Below the pieces are notes generated by a model, which saw only the letters and a program-made list of their open reading frames with translations, was not told where the DNA came from and ran no database searches. A stretch of DNA of 64,000 nucleotides from Acanthosoma haemorrhoidale (lineage: Eukaryota; Arthropoda; Insecta; Hemiptera; Acanthosomatidae): contig OV884011.1 of assembly GCA_930367205.1 (NCBI GenBank), positions 138,235,437-138,299,436 of the forward strand, written 5' to 3'. The translations under genes and the position numbers were made by a program. Positions 10,435 to 22,140 of this stretch are shown here, piece by piece. Every line of letters starts with the position of its first letter. The stretch's first letter is position 1.

Positions 10435-13400
10435 TTAAGCTCATTCAGCCATTTAATATGATAAAATCTTAATAATGTCCATCCACTCTCTTGCTTAACA
10501 TAACCCGCTCAATTGATATAACATAACTTTAGGTGGTGAAAAAATAATGTTTGTTACATATATGGTCATTTTCGAAATTTTCGCGCAGCCCAACTTTCAT
10601 ACAGAATATATTTTGCATTAATGTTATATTTGAGGCCTTAAAGAATCAAAAAATGAAATTTACGTTATGAATACTAACGAAGTCTAAATAATTAATTAAT
10701 CACATATATTTATTTTAGGTATCTACGTAGCTCACATCTCTACTTTTTTCTGTTTGTACATCAAGACATTATTCTTTCTAAAATTTCTCAGTTCCTCTCC
10801 ACGACCTTATTGTACATAACAATCGTGGAAATCGAATATTGTCAGTTGTAACATAATCCGCTAAAGTTACTGGCACCCAGGTAGAGACGGCGAGTTATGA
10901 CAGCCAGTTAATGAGACACTGGGAGTATAGGTGTCGATCTAGGTCATATTGAATTTGATCCCAGGATACATCCACGTGATACATACCACACGATTGCATG
11001 CCGAAAGGAAATACAAATTCCTTTTATCATGGATCACCGAGAATATTGTGAAATTTCGTTTTTTTATAAATAAAAAACAAACACTATAAATAATGTCAAT
11101 ACATTGGCTTTGACAATTTTTTTTCTTCAAATTTTAATAATGAAACAAAAAGTAAGGAAATTTCATAAATTATTAAAACCTCATTAAAAACATAATCATA
11201 ATAAAACCCTTAAATCATCATTCCTTCTATATTTCAATAATACATAATTATTCGTCTAGATGACATCTATCATTACTGACTCTTATTAATAGTCTTATTT
11301 AACTTTAAAATTTAAATTGGTTACTAAATTGGTTAGTTATTTATTTATTGTATTTGAGGTGAAATAAGTTTTATTAATTTACAATTTCTAATGTAACTAT
11401 TTTGTTTATCGTACTTTTATAAAAGCACTAGATGACTTTGGGACAATGAAAAAAGATTGAGCATAGTATTTATTTTCAGAAGAAATAAAAAGCACATATT
11501 ACATACAAACATAAACAAGTGAAAGTTATATTTTGAAATAATGAAGTTAAAAACAATAACATTTATATAAAATTGAAAAGTTTGCCAGATTTTTCCAGAA
11601 TTTTACTGTGTGGTGAGATTGAAAAATCTGCACCTTCTGCTACATTTGGATACTGTAATGGCTCATATACAGCCGTGTTCTTAGGATAAAGTATTGGATG
11701 AAAAAACAAAGAGAAAAATAATTGCCTGTCAGACGTGACAGGACAATATAACACAGGGGCAGGCAACAGCCACACTCAAGGGCTTACAGGGCGAAGTAAG
11801 GTTGTGTAACAAGGATTTGTTTTACAACATTAGGAAAAATACATAGCTTCTAAGTTATAATATTGTTTATAAAATAAAAAATTACCGTTATGGATTTTAA
11901 CCGTTTGTAACAATGACATATAACTGTTTCATTCCGTAAATCCGCCGACTAGAGAGATACATTTCAAAACAAAATGATGTAAGTGATAGGGTTTGAGAAA
12001 ACGCAGTGAAAATTTTAAATTATTTAGACATTTCTAGTTGTTGTGCATTGCTTATTAGTCATAATATTCCTATTCGTAGTAGCACTTTGATTGTGATGAG
12101 TAAGGTGAAAAATGTTTGGAGGAACAAGGAACCATTTCAAAGCAAAGTGGGTGATTAAATATACTCAGTTTTTTTTTTCTCTCTCTTTTAAATGTCGTTA
12201 AGAGCTGAACTTATTATTTCACTGTACGAAATCCTAGCTATGCACAAAGAACAAACCACAATAGTAGAGATTGAGTGTTATGTTTTATCAATCTGACGAA
12301 TCGGTTCCCATTGACATAATAATTATATGTCAACCTCCGAAGCTATTAAAAAAATAATAATATTCTGATATTTACAAGGTATACTATGACATGTGTACAA
12401 TAAATTGTTTTCGATAGTTGGAAGGTGGTCATTGCAACCCTTATTTCCTCCACCTGATTTATGCTTAACCCTCTCCTTAAATATCTCATTGACTTTCTTC
12501 TGTAGAAGTGTGTCTCTTAACGAGCCATCATTTGCTGAAGGAAATGCAACTACATTCATGGCAAAGTTTTGATCGAGTAATTTTCTTTGTTTACATCCTT
12601 ACTGCTTGTATCTGATTTGGTCTTTTTACTCTCAACACTTAGCAGGGCTTGTGCAATAAACTGTATTTACATAGTTTATAACAATTTCCTCTTACACATT
12701 ATATACTTATGACTGATTTGTTATACTTTTTAAAGGCTAACATAAGTTATTACATAAAACTCAATCCACAAATAATTACCGAAAAATCATTATATACTTA
12801 TACTATTATACTAGTGATCACAAATTATTTTTTACGATTAACCAGCCTTTTTATTTTGTTTTTATGTTATTTTACTACTGAAATCCTCCCAGATGATTTT
12901 GACCCACAGTAAGGTGGGTTTTAGTTATGTACACGCAAAATACTTACTTTTTTTGACTCGAAAGTTGTAGTTTGTCAATTGATGTTGTATTAGGGAAGTC
13001 ATAAGATGTGTTTTAAATGCCTAATCATTCAACAAACAACCACTTTTTCTAATTATATGTGATTTCACATTATAACATAAGCACGAAACCGGTGAAGCAC
13101 AAATAGTCCATTTGTTCTCAATACTCATTGCCTGGAATTCTAACTGCTTTTGATAGGCTGCTGACTATTTTCTGACAGTATCGTCACGTAATTGGTTCGA
13201 TCGAAAAGGGTTCGTTACCCGTAGAGAACCCATTTATCTCGGGCAGAGGCCAATATCGGTCTGTTACTTACGGCTTGATTGGAAAATATCTGTCCCATTA
13301 CGATCACCTGTTCTTGTAATTACTTCTGCTGTCAGTCGATGCCTAATCAAATTCGATTGATATATCCTAATTCGGTGAGGAGAACAAACAGAAAGGAAAT

Positions 13401-13701
13401 CATGGACCGACAGACGCATTATCCGGCTTTATCTAATTCGCCAACCTAAGGAGAGGTCTGTTCCATTCCAGACCAATAATTGATCTATTCCTACGACTGG
13501 TGAAGACCGTGCAGTATGTATGCCAATGGTTCCTGAAATTCCGTGCTCCTTACAGATCATGGATTCATCATAATCAGAAGCTTTCATACAGAGATAATAA
13601 TTTTGTTTTATTGCTGAGTCTGACGGGGGAGTCTTTACTATGAACAGGAAACAAAGAAAAAGTTTACCTTATTTTTTCAAATGAAAATTGCTAACAAAAT
13701 T
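10435..13701. other. AT-rich spacer with one GC-richer island
   Basis: Mostly A/T-rich with no supported gene. A reverse-strand frame at 12323-12559 (with extension to about 12600) reads NEIFKERVKHKSGGGNKGC; it looks protein-like but has no family I recognise. 13140-13560 is a more mixed-composition stretch without open frames, possibly a regulatory or conserved noncoding block. Confidence 0.4.
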
Positions 13702-13855
13702 ACAATTAGGTTATAGTTGTGAGATCATTTATCTGTATTATTATTATGGTATGAATGAGATCATTAATCTGTATTATTATTGCCTTATAAAAGGCAGATT
13801 GTAATTATTGCACAATAAATATTGTTATTAATAAAAAAAAAACAATTAGCTTATA
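13702..13855 (+). mobile_element. LINE-A copy 6: 126-bp 3'-end fragment with target-site duplication
   Basis: A 5'-truncated insertion carrying only the LINE-A 3' terminus: ATGAATGAGATCATTAATCT, the hairpin GCCTTATAAAAGGC (13782-13795), AATAAA and a short A-run. It is flanked by a 14-bp duplication, ACAATTAGGTTATA at 13702-13715 and ACAATTAGCTTATA at 13842-13855, with one mismatch. An internal ~37-bp partial duplication repeats the TGAGATCATT...CTGTATTATTATT motif. Confidence 0.8.
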
Positions 13856-15317
13856 CAGCATTGTATATCGTGGTGTAAGAATTCATTCATACCTATGTGC
13901 AATTCCATTCATAACGAGATTCATACAATATACATAAAATGTATGTATCCAGTAGTCCCCCAGAATTCTTGACTTGTTTTAATCGTCAATTTTCTTATTG
14001 TGCTTTGTGATTTCTTTGGTATGAACTTAAACAAATCTTTAAATCCTAAACAGATTCCTAGCTATAACTTACTTTAACAGGTCAAGAAAAATGGAATAGT
14101 TAAGAGAAAATCGGTATTTTGTATTCAATATTTCATTCTTCTTTTTTCTTTTTTATTGAGAAATCATTTTGTGTATTTTGCATATCTATTTCATGTTTAT
14201 GAATAGACTGTTTTATACAAATATAGCTTTATACAGAAAGGTCCCATATAATGCTGCAACGTCATTAAAAATGCTTTTGGCAGAACCTTTTAACGAATTG
14301 TTCTCCGGACTATTCTTTTCCACGTGATGTTTTGATAAGATCACTGTCTTCGTTTTGTCATCAATTTCATGACATGAAGAATGCCCTTGAGATTTCTTAT
14401 GAATGGAATGAGGCGAGCAAGGCGTGAATGATAGGAAATGTAACATGAAATGATACTATTGGTTGCATTGATTGCGAGAGCTGGGATAAGTAGATAAGTA
14501 CGTTTGCTAGCATAATGACCGGATATTAGGCTTTGTAGGAGTGTGTTTATATTATTAAGCAGTTGGTGGGGTTCTAAGAAACAAAAGGGCCGAAAGCTAT
14601 ATAGGCGGTGTCTTTACTGGTCATCAGCCTTATTTATAAATATTACTAGGAGGCTATGACTGCGCCAACAACTGACCCAACCGCCCACGAACCAGACGAA
14701 TTTTAACATTCCGGCCACTTTCAGCTACCTCGCAAACCAGTAGAGATGTCCGTTTAACGGAAACATGTCCTCGCTCAAGGCTTTTCAGATGTCGGGTAGA
14801 GAAGTCCTTGTTAACCCAATTAATCCCTTAATGTGGGCAGTGAAGGGTAGGCTAATCAGTGGAGAAGGGGGTGAGTAAGTTACTCCGAAAAATCTAATCA
14901 GAAAATATCCCAGGCAAAACAACTGCTGAGCCCCACGCTCTTTATTAATAGTAAAATCACGGGGGAAAACCTAATTTTTACATCTAAAATTGGTTCAATT
15001 TTCCCACCAGAATTACTCACCATAGTAATAATTCAATAATTAGTAAAATTATGAATTAAAAAAGAACAAAAACAAGGACAATCGCTCATAATGTATTTAC
15101 ACATTCCACGTTACACTGATTATCCTTGACCTCGACACTAATTCCGAGATCTAGCTAGACATTCACTTCTATTTGGGCCTGTCAAGGAAATGAAACCCAA
15201 ATCAGCAATTTTAAGGTCCCGTAGACACATTTAACAAAAAAAAATTAACCTATAAAATATAAGTTTAATAATATAATAAAAATAATAATAATAGTATAAT
15301 GTAAAAAAGTGTTCATT
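13856..15317. other. Spacer; mixed-composition island near 14.5-14.9 kb
   Basis: No supported gene. A 77-codon reverse frame (14213-14446) has no known motif. 14520-14900 is less AT-rich than its surroundings, has no open frame and matches nothing else in the window. Confidence 0.4.
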
Positions 15318-15557
15318 CTAATGTAAAAACAAAAAAGATATGGGTTGTCCCATCGTCGACCGATTTACTGGTACCCTAGGAAAGGTCTTGTCCACAATGA
15401 GATCTGAAGAGATGACGTTGCACTTACTGCCTGCCTCGACGAATAAATCCCCTCGCGGGTAAGATTCCAGGAACTCAATATCTGGATTCCAGTCGCTTCC
15501 AGGAGAAATTACTTCCTGACTAGCCGTCCGCTGAGTTCCGTTCCATCTCCTCTCACT
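15318..15557 (-). other. 80-codon open frame without a start; unidentified, possibly retroelement debris
   Basis: The reverse strand is open between TAG codons for 79 residues and has a natural-looking composition (QEVISPGSDWNPDIEFLE, then LFVEAGSKCNVISSDLI). The last stretch faintly resembles a retropepsin active site (hydrophobic-D-T/S-G-S...IS), but with Glu-Ala-Gly in place of Asp-Thr-Gly. It lies 195 bp downstream of the integrase remnant on the same strand, which is the wrong order for a protease. It could be 3' sequence of that element. Function unknown. Confidence 0.25.
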
Positions 15558-15752
15558 CTACACCACTATCCGCTGACCCACCACTCGCTCCCCCACTCTT
15601 GTCTTCTTCCCCCACTCTGGTCCTTTTCCCCACCTCTCTCTACTTAAAATTAATATTGCAATTCAAAATTATTATTTATAACTAAAACATTCACTTTCCC
15701 TTTTTCTCTCCCCCCCCCCCTTTTATTTCAATCTAACGAAGTGTAATAGCCA

Positions 15753-16350
15753 CTACTTACTTAAAAAAAAAATTGTAAATCTGGAGGAAAACAAATAAAA
15801 GACAAAAGGAACATCAATGAACCAAGAAGTGGGTGACCCTGTCTTTCTAACATCCACAGAAAGCACTTTTAGACCACTTATATACCGAATTCCCATTGAA
15901 CTTCCACTTTCGACATCTTCAAGTTCATAGGTTACCCGCGAAACCTTACGTCTTTTATTAACCCTCTTGAACTTTGGAGCTAATTTACTGATAAAATGGG
16001 ATGCAGCATCAGAGAGACGATGAGTCCTACATGAGACCGTTTGTCCAGGAACAAATACCGCTTCCCTTCTCCGCGGATTGTAAAATTTTTGTGCTTTATC
16101 GTAGGTTCTATCTAACTTTTTCTTGCACTTCGTCAGATCGTAAAAGAAAATCTTTAATCTCTGAAAAAGCGCGTTTCTATTAACAGCAATCAGTTGATCT
16201 GAGTCCCCAAGTATCCTTAGTGCATAATCCTCCACCTACCTTGGCTATTGTTCAAGTAAGCAGATGCACGGATGTCTGTAGGGCAAAAGTGATACCAGAG
16301 AGTTCTTGTCCCAAATTCTCTAGTAAACTTGTACATATGATGCGACGTCA
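15753..16350 (-). pseudogene. Ty3/gypsy integrase, end of core plus C-terminal domain
   Basis: The reverse strand reads the C-terminal part of a Ty3/gypsy integrase. Y-D-x-(A)-QKFYNPRRREAVFVPGQTV is the usual arginine-rich lead-in. RTHRLSDAASHFISKLAPKF is the family's 'HxLSxAxxxFxxKLxPKF' segment, followed by VTYELEDVESG. Upstream, in another frame (about 16261-16344), LGQELSGITFALQTSVH matches the end of the catalytic core. A frameshift near 16236 separates the two. The enzyme would insert element cDNA. Everything before the core's end is gone. No LTR has been recognised for it. Confidence 0.7.
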
Positions 16351-16713
16351 TTTATTCTCTAAGTTGGAATCGCCTGCTGGCGGTGTAGGGCAGTTTTCCG
16401 CAGAGTGACCTTATAGTCTGCCATCTTCCCCAGAAATCCACCCCCCCCCTTTAAACTGGACTCTATTATCGCGAAATACAAACTTCAGGGCCCCAAATAT
16501 ATGATACACCTGTTCCTTTATTTTCTCTAATACAGCCTGTTGTGTCAACCTCTTAATTACGAATAACTAGAAGTTCACCTCTTCACGGTCCAGGAAATAT
16601 CTACTTATGTTTCCATATTTTAATAATAAAATTTAAGACGTCAGTAAGAGGGAGAGAACCTAGTGGGGGAAACTTCAGCAGGTGCCCCCCCCCCACGCCA
16701 CGGCTGGCTTGCC

Positions 16714-16746
16714 TATATAACCGGGCCGTCTCGGGGTAGTCGTCAG
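16714..16746 (+). promoter_or_regulatory. Candidate RNA polymerase II core promoter (TATA box plus initiator)
   Basis: TATATAA at 16714-16720 is followed by the arthropod-type initiator TCAG at 16743-16746. The distance from the first T of the TATA box to the initiator A is 31 bases, the optimal spacing. The DNA between is GC-rich (ACCGGGCCGTCTCGGGG). A run of ten C (16685-16694) lies just upstream. Combined TATA/initiator promoters of this kind are frequent in retroelement LTRs. No matching second LTR is visible. Confidence 0.45.
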
Positions 16747-16920
16747 AACGTACAGAACCGGCACTTGGAACACTGCTCTAAGCCGAAGGTGACCCCCATT
16801 ACGTAGTCCGGTATATTGTTTATTGACTTTTTAACTTCAAAAAGAAATTTGTATTTGTATATCTTACCTGCTTCGAATGCATCTGCGTATGCAGCACGAA
16901 GAGAAAATTGTAAAATCTTG

Positions 16921-17763
16921 TTCATTGAATTGTTTTCATCTGTTTGTAAAAATGTATAAAATGAAAGGGGTTTAAAAAAACTAAAAAAAAAAAAAACTGC
17001 TCTTTTTCTGCACTGGCGCTTGTTGCTGCTCTACTCAAACCATGTCCTTCTCATTCAACTACTTCTGCATTTTTCTATCCTAACTTGGCTATGTCTTAGT
17101 CCAGCGTTGTCAGACCCAACACCTTCCTAGTAGGATTCTCTGCCTTCGTCTCGCTAAAACTAGCACCTCCTTGGGAGAGACCCCTCCCTCGCGGACGACG
17201 GTTGTCATGGCCCTACAAACTTTACCTAGTAGCGTCTCCCACGGCAATCCAGTCTGCCTTACTCTGGTTCACACTCGCCTTTGGGATCCGGACGGTTTTC
17301 GCCTACCCTTAGATACCGAGTGTGAATTCGTGGTCATTCCAATACCACATAAACTACCTATAAACCTAATCTGTTCCTCTTCTGCTGAACATAGTGGTTG
17401 GGGCACACCTTCTAAGATCTTATGGAGTCAGATCAGAACGAATTAAGCTGCCCACCGACTAGGCCGCCAGCAAAGGTGAAATACCATAGGTCTACCTCAT
17501 ATTATCTCTTTCTAGGCGCTCACCGGACAGCAACCATAGCCCGTGGTGGGCGTCTTCTCCCCACTTTGGGGATATTCGACATCTGTTTATCCGATCTACC
17601 GACCCCTTCAACGATTACTTTGACCGCCAGAAAAGATAAAATACCACCAAAAACAAAACTTTTAAGCCTACATTGTGACCCCATTATTTATTTAGACCCT
17701 TTACTCTTTAGAAACCTTTTCCTCGGCAACCTCAACTTGGTAGTAACAAGGCATATAATGTAG
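16921..17763 (+). other. Unidentified GC-richer block with two overlapping open frames
   Basis: Downstream of the core promoter, frames 17171-17446 (91 codons) and 17422-17763 (113 codons) overlap by 25 bases in different phases, as after a frameshift. The first has LDTECEFVVIPIPHKLP; the second has a Pro/Arg-rich start and YLDPLLFRNLFLGNLNLV. I recognise neither. Base composition is clearly less AT-rich than the flanks, suggesting former coding sequence of a mobile element using the promoter at 16.7 kb. The frame without an ATG just upstream (17010-17100) is also open. No domain, membrane segment or zinc motif is evident. Confidence 0.25.
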
Positions 17764-19939
17764 TAAAATTTACATTATAGTTGTTTCTCAAGTTGTACAC
17801 CACAATCATGAATACTCCAAGCATGTACGTATAGTTTACTCCAAAAGCACTGTACTATCATAACACACCTTTCCTTTCTTCTATTAACTATCTTTACCAC
17901 TAATTAGGATTGTAAATTCATAGCAATCTGGGAAGAAGTCGGGAATCAATCTGAGTCTATACGATAGCACTCAGGAGCGATGCTAGTCTACACATTAAAC
18001 CGATATATTTAGCAGGGGTAAAAGATAAATTTTGATGGTTTATTGCATATAATACAAATTTATGTTTAATAATAATGTATAATTAATAAATTGCATTTTT
18101 TTTTTCAAAGTTAATGCAATATAGAAATTCAAGGTGAACAAATACATTGATGTCTTCTTTTAGAGGGGCCTTTCTACCCCGAAGCAGAATAATGGGAAGT
18201 TCAAGAGTTCTTGACCCTAAACGAAGAGAACTCAATTTCCATATATTAGGCAAAACGAGTTTTAATGTACCTACTTTCTTCATTAAACAGTTTTCCCCTC
18301 TTGAAAGAGTAAGTTATTACATTTAAAAAAAAATAATAAATATTTTTTGAGGTCCCGGAAAATAGTAGGGCCTTTCGAAGTGAAGCTTCAATGGCTTACG
18401 CCCATAAGGTGCTGGGTCAAATAAGTAGACACAACATCATTCAAAGTTATCCAGATCACATTTTGTGTACTCAATAAATGCAATCTTAATAAAATATAAT
18501 AATACATAATGCTTATAGCAGTGATAAGAAAAACATCTGAAAATTATACTAATTAACCAATAAATAAAACTATTTGTTAGTTTATTTCATTTTAATGAGC
18601 AACTATTTGAGATTATTAATAATGAATAAGTCTCTAAACGCTTTTTCTAATTGTATGATCGAAGCTCGTGAGGTCTCCTTGAGCGGAGCAGTGCCCCTTC
18701 TTCCCTAGAAGAACTGTTGTGTGTGTGTAGAAGAACTAGAAGAACTTCCAGCCTTCGATGTGGTCAAAATCTAACTGCAAGTGATCAGTGGTAAAGACGC
18801 CTGCATCTGAATGGCTTCAAAGAGCATTCATTGTTCAATGTAGGAACATCTTAATATTTAAGAGGACATAATCAACCCTGATACGATAACGTAATCATAC
18901 GAGTAGTTCATAATAAATAGCTCTCCAATAGAATTCTAAAGAATGTTAACAATACAAAGTTATTAATATAACATTACTTATCATTAACTTAAAATATAAT
19001 ATAACTAATTATTTATAAAACAATTAACAATTTAATTAAGCAATTACTACTGCGTTACTTCTGATATAGAACAATATGCCAAGTAAAATGGCATTTTTAA
19101 AAATAATATGGTTACTTATTAAATAATAAAATTATTATCAACGTTAGAATAATAAATAAAATTAAAGCTTAGTATGAAATAACTAAAGGAATAACGTGGA
19201 ATACAACTCAAATAAACGATAAATCACATTGAAACAAAATTAATTATCTATTAGTTCAACACTATAATAAAAATACAATATTAGCCTTATAATATTATTA
19301 ACACAAATTTTGAACTTTAACATAGACAGATACCTCATTAAAACAAAGATCATTATATTTACTTCACATTTTTATATATTATATTTCGGTATCTTAAACC
19401 AGGTCGATTGACATAATTAAATTCCATTGAAGGAATAAAATATTGATAGAAGATTGGGGATTGAATCCATCGTCAGTTAACAAATCAACAAGTAGATCTT
19501 TTATTTTCGTACATCACATTCATTACACAATTATGTAGGTTATACATATTCTAAAAATAATGATTTTCCATGAGTAATGAACGATCACTTTTCAAAAAAA
19601 TCCACAAACCATAAACAAAAAGTCAAATTATAAATTAAACGAGGTGTCTCTCTGCCCGCAGTATATTTATTTACCACTAGCGCTTGTAGCGGGAAGCAAT
19701 GAGAAACTCAAACAATGGGCACATGCTGCAGTTTACTTTATGCGGGAGCGGTCTTTAAGAGCCACATTTTAACCAAAGAACGTATAAACCGTTTATTCAC
19801 TAAACATAGAGTGAGTAACACATTCGACAATATGGAAACTTTACATAAATGCACATCGTGATAATTACATTAAAATGTGTAAGGTTTAATATTAGTCTAT
19901 AGTAGGCAAATAGGACATAGAAAGTGATCTCACCTAAAT
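17764..19939. other. AT-rich spacer
   Basis: Nothing gene-like. Near 18707-18755 the motif AGAAGAACT occurs three times around a short GT run. Confidence 0.5.
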
Positions 19940-20240
19940 CTAACTAACTAACTTATTTTTTCCTGACAGCCTGTTGCTATCGATGAGGGAAGAGAGGGGG
20001 ACATAGTGTATCAGGTGATGCCACGAGCCAAAAAACTCTTCGGCGTTCATTAACTTCTGGAGAGAGTTATTTCTGACCACTATTCTCATTATAGCGTTCT
20101 AAAATAGTTGGAGAATTTTAGCTGTACTGTCAGTTAAAAAGTATATAGCGGGGCACCATACAGCAGAGCTGGCCGGAGGACATGTTTATATATCGTCCGT
20201 TTGAGACGCAACAAATTAGGTGAAATTAACATGTGAGAAA
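19940..20240 (-). pseudogene. LINE-D: C-terminal tail of a non-LTR reverse transcriptase, decayed
   Basis: Two reverse-strand frames join into a clear RT tail. 20238-20143 reads HMLISPNLLRLK, then IYKHVLRPALLYGAPLY. After a frameshift, 20136-19940 reads AKILQLF-stop-NAIMRIVVRN, then NSLQKLMNAEEFFG. 'YkxVLRPxLLYGxPxW...LQxxQNxxLRixv' is the standard end of Jockey-clade RTs, just after the thumb. The Gln of the QN motif has become a stop. It differs from LINE-A and LINE-B, so it is a separate, older family. The 3' UTR and poly(A) are not recognisable. Confidence 0.65.
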
Positions 20241-21494
20241 AACGGTAAGACTTGTGTTACGAGCAGGACCGTTTCATAAGGGTATTGGTACAAACGTATA
20301 AAGACTTATTCCCCCAGGTTATATTTAAGTATTTTTCTAGTCCAGGATTACTTAGTCTCGTTAGGAAAAATGAGCAGCTGATTAAATAAAGAATCGGTGA
20401 TTCCGCTTTGAAAAAAATAATTAAGGTTGAGAGGTATCTGTTTACAATGAGACAACCACGCTATTACCTAAGCGCCACTCACTAACTGCACGTAGACTTA
20501 GATTTATTTATTTTCTCAGGAAACATGAATCATTTTAGTTCGATTGATGAACCATATTCCAACTCAACATTTAAATAACATAATATGATTTGTGTAACAG
20601 CAATGAACCTTAGTTATAAATACTTATGGGTTCCCTTTTCCTTTGATGCTTGATACAACCAATATTAGGGACTCCCAGGTATTCCGCAAATGGAATAAAT
20701 ATAGAATAAATATTTTAGTTGAAGTGAACCCCTTGGATTTAGGTCACTGAATTCAAATGATTCTTGGATGTGTTCCAGTACTGGATTACTGGAGTGTATG
20801 AATGATCTGAGAAAATTTAGTATTCATCATTTTCTCATATTACTTTCTATAAAATTTCTCTTTATTTCTTTTGTTGTTTCTGGGGTATAGAACATTTACG
20901 AGAATCCAGTACGAAACAAAGCGGATATAAAAATTTAAATGGTAGATAGAAGGATCAGAGAGGTTGCATATGTTTCATACTTATTGGGTCATTTTCTCAC
21001 TGAAAAATCACTGAGACATACTGACCAAAAAAAGACCATGTCTCTTCGAGATGGGCAAGTATACATAAATAAAGAAATTAGTATTCTTAAAAAATAACTT
21101 AGTCGTCATCGTCATCAGGAAACTCCATATTTTGTTGAAATCATTTTTTTGATAAGTTGACACATTTTGTTAAGTATAAAAACTCGTATCTCCCAAGTGG
21201 GTATTAGGCAGGTAAAATTAAAGTTCCACCAATCTAAATTTAGGGCACAGAAAACCTTGGCTTGAAAGGCTTGGCGTCAAGACATTTTGGCTTGTGACGG
21301 GACTGAAGAGCAAACCCTGACTATTGTTCAGGCTGCTCGAGATGTATGTTTTTTATTTTCTGATGCGAGCAACCATAATGAGATTGCAGAGCAACTATTG
21401 TACAATAATTAGAACAATAAAGGTTGAGACTAAGCAACGCGAATTCTTGCTGCTGATGAGATCGAAGAGAAAACATTTAATAGTCTTTTTATCG
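20241..21494. other. AT-rich spacer
   Basis: No gene supported. The 72-codon frame at 21324-21542 runs partly across the antisense LINE-A 3' end and is a shadow. Confidence 0.5.
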
Positions 21495-22058
21495 ATCTTT
21501 ATTGTGCTAAAATTACAATCTGCCTTGCTAGGCAATAAGTAATTAAGATATACTATCATTCATACCATATTTACATTTCATCATTCACTCGCTCATTCAT
21601 GCAATATTTACAGACAGCCCAGAGGCCTCCCAAGTCCACATGTGAAGTAGAAAGCGGAGTCTTGGGAAGTCCCCCACGCTCCTCCGTCAGCCGCGTCACC
21701 GGATACTATCCAGTGGAGACTGACCAAGAGCGCGAGAGCCACAGACGCTCAGGACATGATTGGAGAAACTGGCCATTGCCAGGACTCCCACTGTCACTCG
21801 ATTATAGCAGGTCACGAGGCCACTGCCGTTTCAGTCTCCGAGGAGGATTATAGGTATGAGTGACGCAGTGAAATGACTGTGCTACAGGATTAGGGCGGTT
21901 GGAAAGGCTACTGTGGAATTTCATAAACTTGGAAGGGATGAGTTCTAGAATGTAGGGTATATTAAGGTCGTTATGAAGGGTTTTGTTGCTGACATAATAA
22001 GGGGCATTTACTATTGTTCTCAGGACATTTGATTGAAAGGATTGGATACGCTTGATGT
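21495..22058 (-). mobile_element. LINE-A copy 3: 5'-truncated, reverse strand, with ORF2 tail
   Basis: Reading on the reverse strand from 22058: ORF2 tail IKRIQSFQSNVLRTIVNAPY, then DLNIPYI..., then RLKRQWPRDLL and a stop at 21802. A GC-richer 3' UTR follows, with the ATGAATGAGCGAGTGAATGA motif and the terminal hairpin GCCTAGCAAGGC (21522-21533) followed by AGATTGTAAT and CAATAAAG. This copy preserves the real C-terminus of ORF2, which copy 1 lacks. The 5' end is an ordinary truncation in the RT tail. No long poly(A) remains and no target duplication is obvious. It also shows that the family's ORF2 ends naturally in RDLL. Confidence 0.8.
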
Positions 22059-22140
22059 TCTTAAGAATGCTTATAGTAAGAAGCAACAAATTCTTATTTC
22101 TGACGCATTTGAAGAGCATCAAGAAAAATAATTCGTTTCC

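Noticed and set aside
19455..19470. GGATTGAATCC-like string as a tRNA gene B box
   Set aside because: No A box at the right distance and no cloverleaf can be drawn; similar strings at 13190 and 30473 fail in the same way.
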